Shown: positions 54,118-64,000 of the stretch, in pieces | Layout of the letters: each line of letters opens with the position of its first letter | How positions within the stretch are numbered: position 1 is the stretch's first letter | Assembly: GCA_024643345.1 (NCBI GenBank) | Contig: JAHENB010000002.1 | Span: 1-64,000, forward strand | Source of the DNA: Maribacter sp. | GTDB taxonomy: Bacteria > Bacteroidota > Bacteroidia > Flavobacteriales > Flavobacteriaceae | Direction: 5' to 3' | Length of the DNA stretch: 64,000 nucleotides | Notes under the pieces: model-generated | The model's input: only the letters and a program-made list of their open reading frames with translations | Told to the model about the DNA's origin: nothing | Database searches by the model: none | Translations under genes and position numbers: made by a program

Positions 54118-54657
54118 TTACATCATGATGGGCACTGCCACTCGTGTTTTATCCCATCCTATCACCATATGTGCCCCGCCATCAACCTTCTTGAATGCTA
54201 TGGAAAATTCCTCCAATGTTTTGTTGTCCATGGTAGCCTTGGCGGTCACACGTACCACATCGGCACCCATATCATAGGAATATGCCCCCCATTGGTTCAG
54301 GTTTTTGTTTAAAATTACGGTCCATTCCCCAGCACCCGGGATGGTAAACAAGGAATACGTACCTGCCTTAACCTCCTTGCCGCCAAAAACCACATCCTTG
54401 TAAAATGTAATTTCTGTTGCTTCATTGGCACCGGTTCTCCATACCTCGCCTGGTTTTGCCAATTCAGATAAGGCGCGACCTTTCAATTGCGGCCTGCTAT
54501 AAGTAACCTTTACCGCTTTGGACGATTCCTGATAATTCGAAGGGTAGGCAGCCACATCCATGGGGCTTTTATCCAAACCGCTGAAATCCTGTGCATGCAA
54601 TTGGGCCACAAAGACCACCGCAAACACCAATAAACTCATTGTAATTACTCTTTTCAT
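54118..54657 (-). CDS. DUF2911 exported protein
   Basis: A 179-residue exported protein (signal MKRVITMSLLVFAVVFVAQLHAQ). The body fits DUF2911: YSRPQLKGRALSELAKPGEVWRTGAN with the GANEATEITFYKDV continuation, AGTYSLFTIPG, W-x-V-I-L-N and NKNLNQWGAYSYD. Function unknown; the fold is probably a small beta-sandwich. It is convergent with the amidohydrolase and divergent from asnB over 242 very AT-rich bases. Confidence 0.9.
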   Translation of the reverse strand: MKRVITMSLLVFAVVFVAQLHAQDFSGLDKSPMDVAAYPSNYQESSKAVKVTYSRPQLKGRALSELAKPGEVWRTGANEATEITFYKDVVFGGKEVKAGTYSLFTIPGAGEWTVILNKNLNQWGAYSYDMGADVVRVTAKATMDNKTLEEFSIAFKKVDGGAHMVIGWDKTRVAVPIMM

Positions 54658-54899
54658 AATTGTTTTTATTTAATTGATTTCAAATCTAGCTAACATTCGT
54701 TCTAAATTTATTTAAAATGTCGTTAAAATTCTTGTTGCTTACAAAATTTACCCAATTTATCAAATACGCATGAATATGATTTCAATATACTCATAAAAAA
54801 TTAATTACAGTTATAAAATGTAAGTGATAATAGATTATATATTTTATAAATGAAACCATTAACACATCTTTGCCGTCAAATTGAAATAAATAAAAAGAT

Positions 54900-56570
54900 A
54901 TGTGTGGAATTGTATGCGCCTTTGATGTAAAGGAAAGTACCGAAACCTTAAGGCCACAATTGTTGGAGATGTCCAAAAAAGTGAGGCATCGTGGCCCTGA
55001 TTGGAGCGGTATTTATGCCGATGAGAAAGCCATTTTGGCGCATGAGCGCTTGGCAATAGTTGACCCAGCGTCGGGAAAGCAGCCTTTGTTCAGTGAGGAT
55101 AAAAAATTGATCCTGGCCGCCAATGGCGAAATCTATAACCACAGGGTCTTGCGCAGACAATTCGAGGGAAGTTATAATTTTCAGACCGAATCGGACTGTG
55201 AAGTGATACTGGCCCTTTATAAGAAGAAGGGTGTTCACTTTTTGGATGAGATGAACGGTATTTTCGGTTTCGCCATCTACGATGTGGAAAAGGATGAATA
55301 TTTTGTGGCAAGAGATCATATGGGCATCATTCCCCTTTATATGGGTTGGGACAAACACGGTACCTTTTATGTGGCATCGGAACTAAAGGCCCTAGAAGGC
55401 ACCTGTACCAAAATCGAATTGTTTCCTCCGGGGCATTATTTACACAGCAAAGACGGGGAGTTAAAAAAGTGGTACACCCGCGATTGGATGGAATATGATG
55501 CGGTCAAGGATAACGAGACCAGTATCCAGGCCATTAAGGAAGCATTGGAGGCCGCAGTACACCGTCAATTGATGTCTGACGTACCCTATGGGGTCTTGCT
55601 TTCAGGGGGGCTCGATTCTTCGGTAACCTCGGCCATTGCTAAAAAATATGCGCAAAAACGTATTGAATCTGACGATACCACCGATGCTTGGTGGCCACAA
55701 CTGCATTCATTTTCAGTGGGATTGGAAGGGTCACCCGACCTGGCTGCGGCTCGAAAGGTGGCCGATCATATCGGTACCGTGCACCACGAGATCAAGTTTA
55801 CCATTCAGGAGGGCCTCGACGCGATAAAAGATGTAGTGTATAATTTGGAAACCTATGACATTACCACCATCCGCGCTTCCACGCCCATGTACCTTATGGC
55901 AAGGGTCATCAAATCGATGGGCATCAAAATGGTATTGTCGGGTGAAGGCGCGGATGAACTGTTTGGCGGGTATCTTTATTTTCATAAAGCGCCCAATGCC
56001 AAGGAATTCCATGAAGAAACGGTTCGGAAACTGAGCAAATTGCATATGTACGATTGTCTGCGTGCCAACAAATCACTTGCTGCATGGGGCATCGAAGGAC
56101 GGGTTCCTTTTTTGGATAAGGAATTCATGGATGTTGCGATGCGCATCAATCCACAGGACAAAATGATCAATGGCGAGCGCATGGAGAAATGGGTGGTGCG
56201 AAAAGCCTTTGAAGACATGTTGCCCGCAAGTGTCGCATGGAGGCAAAAAGAACAGTTTTCAGATGGGGTGGGCTATAGCTGGATCGATACCTTGAAGCTA
56301 GTGGTGAACCAGGAAGTGACCGATGAGCAGCTGGCCAATGCCAAATACCGATTTCCTTTACAGACCCCGACGACCAAGGAAGAGTTTTATTACCGATCCA
56401 TTTTTGAATCCCATTTTCCATCGGATGCGGCGGCATTGTGCGTGCCACAGGAACCCTCGGTCGCCTGCAGCACCAAAATCGCCCTTGAGTGGGACGCTGC
56501 CTTCAAAAACATGAACGATCCTTCTGGCAGGGCGGTCGCCAATGTACATACAGACGCCTATGTGAAATAA
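54900..56570 (+). CDS. asnB: Asparagine synthetase B, glutamine-hydrolysing
   Basis: A 556-residue enzyme that makes asparagine from aspartate, ATP and glutamine. The mature N-terminus is the catalytic Cys2 (MCGIVCAFD); the glutaminase domain shows RHRGPDWSG and NGEIYNH. The synthetase domain has the ATP-pyrophosphatase loop SGGLDSS (235-241), SVGLEGSPDL, and GEGADELFGGY. Length equals E. coli AsnB. The upstream region is very AT-rich, with a weak TAnnTTTG-like element (ACATCTTTG near 54863). Confidence 0.96.
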   Translation: MCGIVCAFDVKESTETLRPQLLEMSKKVRHRGPDWSGIYADEKAILAHERLAIVDPASGKQPLFSEDKKLILAANGEIYNHRVLRRQFEGSYNFQTESDCEVILALYKKKGVHFLDEMNGIFGFAIYDVEKDEYFVARDHMGIIPLYMGWDKHGTFYVASELKALEGTCTKIELFPPGHYLHSKDGELKKWYTRDWMEYDAVKDNETSIQAIKEALEAAVHRQLMSDVPYGVLLSGGLDSSVTSAIAKKYAQKRIESDDTTDAWWPQLHSFSVGLEGSPDLAAARKVADHIGTVHHEIKFTIQEGLDAIKDVVYNLETYDITTIRASTPMYLMARVIKSMGIKMVLSGEGADELFGGYLYFHKAPNAKEFHEETVRKLSKLHMYDCLRANKSLAAWGIEGRVPFLDKEFMDVAMRINPQDKMINGERMEKWVVRKAFEDMLPASVAWRQKEQFSDGVGYSWIDTLKLVVNQEVTDEQLANAKYRFPLQTPTTKEEFYYRSIFESHFPSDAAALCVPQEPSVACSTKIALEWDAAFKNMNDPSGRAVANVHTDAYVK

Positions 56571-57060
56571 TGGGTATTGGGTTGCGGCCATAGCGTGGTA
56601 AATCCGTGTTCAGCTTTTTTTATTGGGCATCAATGCTTCCCTAAGGCAAAGCCTTATATATTTCCAGTTCTACCCAATGTGCCACGTTGCATGGTGAACT
56701 CCGCAAAATGGTGGTGTCTTATTGGCTGTAATATTTGACAATTTGGTATTGGTCCTTTGAAATTAAAACTCAATTAATGATCGGTATGGTGTGAGGCCCA
56801 TGGAAGACTATGGCTGCACATTTTTTCATGGGTGGAAGATCATCATGGAGTTGTGCCGTTTTTAGATAAACCTGGCTTTCCGAAAACCCACACACATTTC
56901 CCTAAAACGATGGATCGAACCCGGGCCTGGTGCAGAGCGAGCGGTTTAACGGGTTTTGCGTCACCAACTGAACGATGTTATAAAACCTGGTATCGAAATT
57001 ACCGGCTTTTTAAACAGTGTTGGTCGGGTGTTGCCTATCTTGGGGAACAAAATTGGTTTC
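56571..57060. other. 490-base intergenic stretch ahead of the BKACE gene
   Basis: No convincing gene is seen. Two short plus-strand frames exist: 56832-57068 (78 codons, no recognisable domain) and a TTG-started extension of the BKACE frame from 56956. A small hairpin (TAAGGCAAAGCCTTA) lies near 56641-56655. The region has normal base composition and could be decayed coding sequence or a long leader. Confidence 0.35.
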
Positions 57061-57936
57061 ATGGCTAACAAATTGATCATAAATTTCACCCCCACCGGGA
57101 TGATTCCCACCAAGAAAATGACGCCATTGGTGCCCATAAGCGTAAATGAAATAGTGGAAGATGTCCATCGGGCTTCCGAACTAGGGATTACCTGTGTTCA
57201 TTTGCATGCAAGGGACTCTCAATCCGGAGAACCCACTTATGAAAAGGAGGTTTATGCTGAAATTATTGCCGGAATTCGTAAATATGATCCTTATCTAGTG
57301 GTATGTGTCTCCTTAAGCGGCAGAAATTATAATGAATTTGAACTGAGATCCAATCCCTTGTTATTGGACGGAGCACTGAAGCCCGATTTTGGCAGTCTTA
57401 CCTTAAGTTCATTGAATTTTAATACGACTGCAAGTATCAATGCGCCTGAAATGGTGCAGGACCTAGCGTTGCTAATGAAGGAAAAAGGAATCGTTCCCGA
57501 ACTTGAAGCATTTGATTTGGGCATGATCAACTATGCCAAATATTTGGAAAGAAAAAACATAATTCAACCACCATTCTATTTTAACCTTCTTTTTGGTAAC
57601 ATCGCCTGTGCCCAAGCCGATTTGTTGCACCTTGGCGTGATGGTCCGGGACCTTCCAAAAGATTCATTTTGGAGCTTGGCGGGTATAGGAAACGATCAAT
57701 TGATGATGAATTCCCTGTCGATTGCCATAGGGGGGGGTGTCCGGGTAGGATTGGAAGATAATATCTGGTACGACGCCACCCGGACCAGATTGGCGAGCAA
57801 CGCCGATTTATTGGAACGAATACATACCATCGCAAAAGCAAATGGACGTGAGATCATGCCTCCAAAAGAATTTAGAAATATGATGCAACTGGAGCCGGGC
57901 AATGGCAAATATGGTCGAACTTATATTGAACGATAA
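57061..57936 (+). CDS. Beta-keto acid cleavage enzyme (BKACE, DUF849)
   Basis: A 291-residue member of the beta-keto acid cleavage family, whose founding activity is 3-keto-5-aminohexanoate cleavage with acetyl-CoA. It has LIINFTPTG at the start, the metal motif HLHARD, SLSSLNF where the family has SLNLGSFNF, PELEAFDLGM with the catalytic-type Glu, and SLAGIGNDQLMMNSLSIAIGG followed by RVGLEDN. ATG 57061 (MANKLIIN) matches the family start; the frame can be read from a TTG 35 codons earlier. The GNAT-like gene follows after five bases, so the two are coupled. The keto-acid substrate cannot be inferred. Confidence 0.88.
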   Translation: MANKLIINFTPTGMIPTKKMTPLVPISVNEIVEDVHRASELGITCVHLHARDSQSGEPTYEKEVYAEIIAGIRKYDPYLVVCVSLSGRNYNEFELRSNPLLLDGALKPDFGSLTLSSLNFNTTASINAPEMVQDLALLMKEKGIVPELEAFDLGMINYAKYLERKNIIQPPFYFNLLFGNIACAQADLLHLGVMVRDLPKDSFWSLAGIGNDQLMMNSLSIAIGGGVRVGLEDNIWYDATRTRLASNADLLERIHTIAKANGREIMPPKEFRNMMQLEPGNGKYGRTYIER

Positions 57937-57941
57937 CGGGT

Positions 57942-58589
57942 ATGGCAATAAAGCAAGGCAAAAAACTACCGACAATTCAAAGATTTTGGGTCATTGTTCA
58001 AAATGGTCTATTCCTATTCGGGCTCAGGAACAGATTGGCCTCATTAGGTATTGATATTGATCCGTATTACTGGGTTCAGGAAGAGGTTACGGCATGTGCG
58101 CCACCTATGATCAATGGAAACAAAGAGGAATATATAACAAGAAATTTAGGCCAAGAAGATATCGTGCACTTGGTGAAGAGAATGCCTAAGGATATTTCAA
58201 AAGAATTGATGGCGTGCCTTAAAAAAGGGCAGCGTTGTTTTGGCTTGGAGCACCATGGTCAAATCGCTGCCTATATGTTTATCGAATTTGATCAGGTCGA
58301 CTATAAAAACAAAAAGTTCGATCTCAAAAATAATGAGGCCTATCTGTTCAATATGTGGACCTTTAATGAATTTCGTGGAAAAAAATTAGCTCCCTATCTG
58401 CGATATCAATGCTATGAGATGCTACGTGAAATGGGCAAGGACACAAAATTTAGCATCTCACAGTACTTCAATAGATCTTCAATAAAATTCAAAGAAAAAT
58501 TAAAGACCAAACCTTTAAAACTTTATTTGTACATAGGTATTTTTGGAATGTTCAAAAAACATTATTTAATTAAAAGCTATTCAGAGTAA
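57942..58589 (+). CDS. GNAT-like acyltransferase, partner of the BKACE gene
   Basis: A 215-residue cytoplasmic protein with a GNAT-like core in its C-terminal half: a beta strand (QIAAYMFIEFD), then YLFNMWTFNEFRGKKLAPYL, which has the R-G-x-x-L/I-A spacing of the acyl-CoA loop, a following helix (RYQCYEMLREMG) and SISQYFNRSSIKFKEKL. The N-terminal half is unusual. It starts five bases after the BKACE stop, so the pair probably modifies one amine- or acid-bearing metabolite. Family assignment is by pattern only. Confidence 0.65.
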   Translation: MAIKQGKKLPTIQRFWVIVQNGLFLFGLRNRLASLGIDIDPYYWVQEEVTACAPPMINGNKEEYITRNLGQEDIVHLVKRMPKDISKELMACLKKGQRCFGLEHHGQIAAYMFIEFDQVDYKNKKFDLKNNEAYLFNMWTFNEFRGKKLAPYLRYQCYEMLREMGKDTKFSISQYFNRSSIKFKEKLKTKPLKLYLYIGIFGMFKKHYLIKSYSE

Positions 58590-58740
58590 ATCCCTGTTCC
58601 TCCTTTCATTTTGGTATTAATTGAGGGGTTCAAATATTTTATAATTATCCCTTTATTTTTATCGCAATTTTTCCACAATAAATGTTGATAACTTAAGGCT
58701 TAAAGAAGCCTGATAATCCCATATATCATAGGCTATTCCG

Positions 58741-58748
58741 TATCTTTG
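58741..58748 (+). promoter_or_regulatory. -7 element of the gyrB promoter
   Basis: TATCTTTG, a perfect TAnnTTTG, 38 bases before the gyrB start. No clear -33 TTG at the expected spacing. Confidence 0.5.
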
Positions 58749-58783
58749 CAAGGTTGCTGTTTAAGCATTAGAAACAACCTTGA

Positions 58784-60748
<1,965 letters not shown>

Positions 60749-60766
60749 AATTGGCACTTACACAAC

Positions 60767-60797
60767 AAAAACCTGTATCCTCGGTACAGGTTTTTTA
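60767..60797 (+). terminator. Terminator of gyrB
   Basis: Stem AACCTGTA / TACAGGTT with a seven-base loop, followed by TTTTTTAGTTTT. The next gene starts only 22 bases later, so some read-through or a promoter inside the hairpin region must feed it. Confidence 0.8.
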
Positions 60798-60818
60798 GTT
60801 TTGGGAAAACCTTACTTT

Positions 60819-61832
60819 ATGAAACGACTATTTTTTTTCTTAGCGTTCCTGTTTGCTCTTAAAGGTTGGACCCAAACGGGTCTTAGCAATATCTTGGCAG
60901 CGGGACTGAACGATGCGCAAAAGTATAGCACTGATTTCCTCTCGCCGTTTTCCAAGGGTACCGTTCAAAGCGTTGCCAATGGATGGTATAACACAGGGGG
61001 CGCTAAACCACTTGGGGGTTTTGAGATTTCGATAATAGGAAATTATAGCTCCTTCAAGAACCAAGAAGATAAAAAGGCCTTTTTACTGAACACGGAGGAT
61101 TACGAAAATTTGAAGTTTGTCGATGGCAGTAGTTCTAAACTGGTCTCTTCGGCGCTTGGGGATATAGAGGGCATTCGGGTTTTTGTTGAGGCTGAAATTT
61201 CACCGGGGGTTACGGCGCGGGAAGAATTTGAACTTCCAAGTGGGTTGGCCGCGGAAAATATAAACTTCCTTCCTTCTGCCTACCTACAAGCTTCCGTAGG
61301 TCTTATCAAAGGGACTGAAATCAAAGCCAGATTTTTGCCTAAAATAAATACCCAAGATGGTACGGTTGGCCTTTACGGCCTTGGCATCCAACACGAATTT
61401 ACCGAACATTTGCCCGATGCCAGTATATTTCCCGTGTCCATTTCAGGGGTAATTGGATATACCCACCTCGATGGAACCTACGATTTTACCGATTCCAATA
61501 TAATTGCAGGGGCAAATCAAACCTTGGATATGAGCCTTAATAGTTGGGTTTTTCAGGCAGTGGCTTCCACTAAGTTGCCCATCATCAATTTTTATGGCGG
61601 CTTAGGCTACATTTCAGGGAATTCGAATACCGATGTTTTGGGTACTTATATTGTTGAATCCGGTCCTTTACAGTATACCTACACGGATCCCTTTTCCATC
61701 AAGGAAAAGACCAATGGTTTTAGGGCCAATCTTGGCGCAAAATTAAAACTTGGCTTTTTTAGGCTGAATGCAGACTATACCTTCGCGGAATTCAACAACC
61801 TCTCCGTGGGCATCAACTTTGGTTTTAGATAA
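60819..61832 (+). CDS. Exported protein, DUF6588-like
   Basis: A 337-residue exported protein (signal MKRLFFFLAFLFALKGWTQ). The mature part begins TGLSNILAAGLNDAQKYSTDFLSPF, which I associate with DUF6588, and continues as a beta-rich barrel-like chain ending FNNLSVGINFGFR, a terminal Phe/Arg strand typical of outer-membrane proteins. ATG 60819 is chosen over the frame start at 60720, which lies inside gyrB. Function unknown. Confidence 0.75.
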   Translation: MKRLFFFLAFLFALKGWTQTGLSNILAAGLNDAQKYSTDFLSPFSKGTVQSVANGWYNTGGAKPLGGFEISIIGNYSSFKNQEDKKAFLLNTEDYENLKFVDGSSSKLVSSALGDIEGIRVFVEAEISPGVTAREEFELPSGLAAENINFLPSAYLQASVGLIKGTEIKARFLPKINTQDGTVGLYGLGIQHEFTEHLPDASIFPVSISGVIGYTHLDGTYDFTDSNIIAGANQTLDMSLNSWVFQAVASTKLPIINFYGGLGYISGNSNTDVLGTYIVESGPLQYTYTDPFSIKEKTNGFRANLGAKLKLGFFRLNADYTFAEFNNLSVGINFGFR

Positions 61833-61850
61833 ACGGCCGTTACGATAAAT

Positions 61851-61888
61851 AAAAAAACCGCATTCATATGAATGCGGTTTTTTTTTTA
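61851..61888. terminator. Bidirectional terminator
   Basis: Stem AAAAACCGCATTCATATGAATGCGGTTTTT with A- and T-runs on both sides, between two convergent genes. Confidence 0.92.
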
Positions 61889-61901
61889 TGAGGTTTTAAA
61901 A

Positions 61902-62273
61902 TCAATCCCTGATCGCCAGCCTAAACCCGTCTTTCCTTTGGAGTGATGATTCTTCTACGGCAATTTTAAGTGTTACCGTGTCATTGGGCCTGTCTAATCC
62001 GGGATAATTGATGATATAGGAATCACCGTCTATTTTCCAGTTAAAGTCGCTTTTGACCGTGATCACGCCATTTTCTATCGTATGGAATCTTCCAAGATAG
62101 GCATCGTTGAAGATCCATTCTCTCATAATGGTCATTTTGCCTGTTTGACTGGCACTGTTAATCTCGGTTCGGGACCAAATACCAATTATCGGATCATTGT
62201 TTTCCGGTACTCGGGAGCAATTACTTGACGTAACAATTGCAATGATGGCCAATAACGACATAAGCTTTTTCAT
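61902..62273 (-). CDS. Small lipoprotein, lipocalin-like
   Basis: A 123-residue protein with a lipoprotein signal (MKKLMSLLAIIAIVTSSNC, Cys19). The mature part begins IIGIWSRTEI and continues as alternating strands (REWIFNDAYLGRFHTIENGVI, VKSDFNWKIDGDSYIINY), the pattern of small lipocalin-like proteins. No enzymatic motif is seen. Convergent with the DUF6588-like gene, divergent from mdh. Confidence 0.72.
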   Translation of the reverse strand: MKKLMSLLAIIAIVTSSNCSRVPENNDPIIGIWSRTEINSASQTGKMTIMREWIFNDAYLGRFHTIENGVITVKSDFNWKIDGDSYIINYPGLDRPNDTVTLKIAVEESSLQRKDGFRLAIRD

Positions 62274-62535
62274 GGTGTAGGGTAATTAGATTAGGGACTG
62301 TTTTAAATAACGGTGGCCAATCCGCACTATTGTTAAAAATCGATGTACGGTAACCAAATTTTCTTTTCTTCGTTGAACGGCACTATTTTTTAACAGCCAA
62401 AGGAGATGGAATTGGGAAAAAAGTCTGCCCTATTCCGTATTAATGTGGAGACAACCAAGCAGTTTTTAACAAAGAATGTTTAATTTTAGCCTCCTTTAGA
62501 ATACATTAACAAACAATAAATCAAAAATAATACAT

Positions 62536-63462
62536 ATGAAAATTACCGTAGTAGGGGCAGGTGCCGTAGGTGCAAGTTGTGCAGAGTATATCGCCATAAA
62601 GAATTTCGCGTCGGAAGTGGTACTGTTGGATATTAAAGAGGGTTATGCCGAGGGCAAGGCCATGGATTTGATGCAATGTGCTTCCTTAAACGGTTTTGAT
62701 ACCAAAATCAAAGGGATAACCAATGATTATTCCAAAACGGCCGGAAGCGATATTGCGGTGATTACCTCGGGAATCCCCAGAAAACCTGGAATGACCAGGG
62801 AAGAATTGATCGGGATCAATGCGGGCATTGTTAAAATGGTCTCTTCCAGTTTGATCGAACATTCCCCCAACGTGATCATGATCGTGGTTAGCAATCCTAT
62901 GGACACCATGGCATACTTGGTACACAAGTCTACAAAACTGCCAAAAAACAGGATTATAGGTATGGGCGGAGCGCTCGATAGCGCCCGTTTCAAGTATCGA
63001 CTTGCAGAGGCCTTGGATGCTCCGATTTCAGATGTCGACGGTATGGTTATCGGGGGCCATAGCGATACGGGGATGGTGCCATTGACCTCACATGCTACCC
63101 GTAACAGCATCAAGGTTTCTGAGTTCTTGTCTAAAGATCGCCTGCATCAAGTGGCCGAAGACACGAAAGTGGGCGGTGCCACCCTTACCTCGCTTTTGGG
63201 GACCAGTGCCTGGTATGCCCCCGGAGCGGCGGTATCGGCGTTGGTCCAGGCCATTGCCTGCGATCAGAAAAAAATGTTTCCATGCTCGGTTTTGCTTGAA
63301 GGGGAATACGGTTTAAACGATATCTGTATCGGGGTTCCTGTCGTTCTTGGAAAAAATGGTATCGAAAAAATCGTGAACGTTTCCCTTAGCGATGCAGAAA
63401 AGGCCAAGATGAAGGAAAGTGCCGAAGGGGTAAGAAAGACCAACGCCTTGTTGGACGTATAA
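62536..63462 (+). CDS. mdh: Malate dehydrogenase (NAD, LDH-like)
   Basis: A 308-residue TCA-cycle enzyme interconverting malate and oxaloacetate. The NAD loop is GAGAVG (7-12) with Asp32; substrate arginines are Arg82, Arg88 (GIPRKPGMTREE) and Arg151; the proton relay is His175 in GGHSDTGM. The Arg88 position marks malate rather than lactate specificity. The length and the absence of a longer N-terminus fit the LDH-like MDH group of Bacteroidota. A candidate terminator follows 22 bases after the stop. Confidence 0.96.
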   Translation: MKITVVGAGAVGASCAEYIAIKNFASEVVLLDIKEGYAEGKAMDLMQCASLNGFDTKIKGITNDYSKTAGSDIAVITSGIPRKPGMTREELIGINAGIVKMVSSSLIEHSPNVIMIVVSNPMDTMAYLVHKSTKLPKNRIIGMGGALDSARFKYRLAEALDAPISDVDGMVIGGHSDTGMVPLTSHATRNSIKVSEFLSKDRLHQVAEDTKVGGATLTSLLGTSAWYAPGAAVSALVQAIACDQKKMFPCSVLLEGEYGLNDICIGVPVVLGKNGIEKIVNVSLSDAEKAKMKESAEGVRKTNALLDV

Positions 63463-63484
63463 ATTGACTTCGAACCTATTGGTT

Positions 63485-63517
63485 AAAGGGTATTCTACCA
63501 ATGTGGGATACCTTTTC
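63485..63517 (+). terminator. Candidate terminator of mdh
   Basis: Imperfect stem AAAGGGTAT / ATACCTTT with one bulge and an inner CCA/TGG pair, followed by TTTTCC. Weaker than the other hairpins listed. Confidence 0.4.
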
Positions 63518-63542
63518 CATTTTACATTAACTGGTAAATATG

Positions 63543-63574
63543 TTGTCAAATCCTATGGGAATATCATATATTTG
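63543..63574 (+). promoter_or_regulatory. Promoter of secDF
   Basis: TTG (63543-63545), 21 bases, TATATTTG (63567-63574); the secDF start is 40 bases downstream. Confidence 0.6.
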
Positions 63575-63614
63575 CACGCTGTTAGAAAAAGCATCCAATT
63601 AATAAATGTAATCC

Positions 63615-64000
63615 ATGCAGAATAAAGGACTTATAAAGCTTTTTGCCCTCCTGTTCGGGCTAGTGAGTATCTATCAACTATCCTATACTTTTGTCACCAG
63701 CAAGATAGAAAACGAGGCAAATACCTTTGCCGCGAGTAAGATTTCAGATTCTGAGGTCGGTTATGTTTCCAAGCGAGAAAGCTTGGAAGCCAAATATCTC
63801 GATTCCATTGGGGACAATTCGGTGCTGGGTTATACCAGCTATAACGACGCAAAGAAAAAGGAACTGAACAAGGGTCTGGATCTTAAAGGGGGAATCAACG
63901 TAACCCTTCAAATTTCCGTTAAGGACATCCTTAAAGGCCTTGCCAACAACACCAAAAACCCAGTTTTCAATAAGGCTTTGGCTGATGCCGACCTGGCTTC
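63615..64000 (+). CDS. secDF: Protein translocase SecDF, N-terminal part (cut by the window edge)
   Basis: The first 128 codons of the preprotein translocase component that uses the proton gradient to pull proteins across the inner membrane. It starts MQNKGLIKLFALLFGLVSIYQL with a first membrane helix, then the periplasmic P1 region; the diagnostic KGLDLKGGINVTLQIS (family DLxGG) is present. The long coiled spacer before this motif and the phylum suggest the fused SecD-SecF form, but the F half is outside the window. Confidence 0.9.
   Translation, partial: MQNKGLIKLFALLFGLVSIYQLSYTFVTSKIENEANTFAASKISDSEVGYVSKRESLEAKYLDSIGDNSVLGYTSYNDAKKKELNKGLDLKGGINVTLQISVKDILKGLANNTKNPVFNKALADADLA

Noticed and set aside
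56832-57068. 78-codon frame upstream of the BKACE gene
   Set aside because: Composition is not protein-like, no family is recognised, and it overlaps the supported start of the BKACE gene.

Overview
The window looks like chromosomal DNA of a marine flavobacterium (Bacteroidota, Flavobacteriaceae). The evidence is the promoter style (TAnnTTTG -7 elements ahead of typA, the cold-shock gene, gyrB and secDF), the near absence of purine-rich ribosome binding sites, a fused secDF, a single-chain GyrB of 653 residues, a metal-type KdsA, OmpA, TPR and beta-barrel envelope genes, and a sulfatase/alpha-L-fucosidase pair of the kind used on sulfated algal fucans. The genus cannot be fixed from the sequence alone. 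I saw no rRNA, tRNA, insertion sequence, prophage or CRISPR array.

Layout. 1-16.4 kb: the tail of a HlyD/MacA-type adaptor, a MacB/LolD-type ATPase, six tandem paralogous ~800-residue MacB/FtsX-type permeases (each a duplicated MacB membrane unit on one chain), then a second, slightly aberrant ATPase. 16.5-20.1 kb (minus): a lipoprotein sulfatase and a lipoprotein GH29 fucosidase with overlapping ends. 20.4-22.1 kb: an exonuclease/GIY-YIG fusion, convergent with two micro-membrane-protein genes. 22.5-26.1 kb (minus): a sulfur operon made of a SulP transporter, a persulfide-dioxygenase-like metallo-beta-lactamase/double rhodanese, a 32-residue membrane peptide and a DUF2892 protein. 26.2-31.4 kb: kdsA, divergent typA, then a polyphosphate glucokinase, a membrane-anchored Nudix-like pseudoenzyme and an unknown protein on the minus strand.

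31.5-42.4 kb: a secreted protein with the C-terminal architecture of glucan water dikinases, a GNAT-nitrilase fusion, a serine hydrolase, an ADP/ATP-carrier-like membrane protein fused to HEAT repeats, a second serine hydrolase and ftsE. 42.6-48.7 kb: an envelope block of a large TPR protein, an outer-membrane barrel and an OmpA-family protein that lacks an ATG start. 48.8-54.7 kb: cold-shock protein, NYN-LOTUS protein, DUF885 peptidase, a small exported protein, an amidohydrolase lipoprotein and DUF2911. 54.9-64 kb: asnB, a BKACE (DUF849) enzyme with a GNAT-like partner, gyrB, a DUF6588-like protein, a small lipoprotein, mdh and the start of secDF.

The least ordinary items are the six-permease array, the exported dikinase-like protein standing near an ADP/ATP-carrier-HEAT fusion, the Nudix pseudoenzyme with every catalytic glutamate replaced, the UvrC-like four-cysteine cluster in the exonuclease/GIY-YIG protein, and three unannotated micro-membrane-protein genes. 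Functions are assigned from motifs read by eye. No database search or structure prediction was run.
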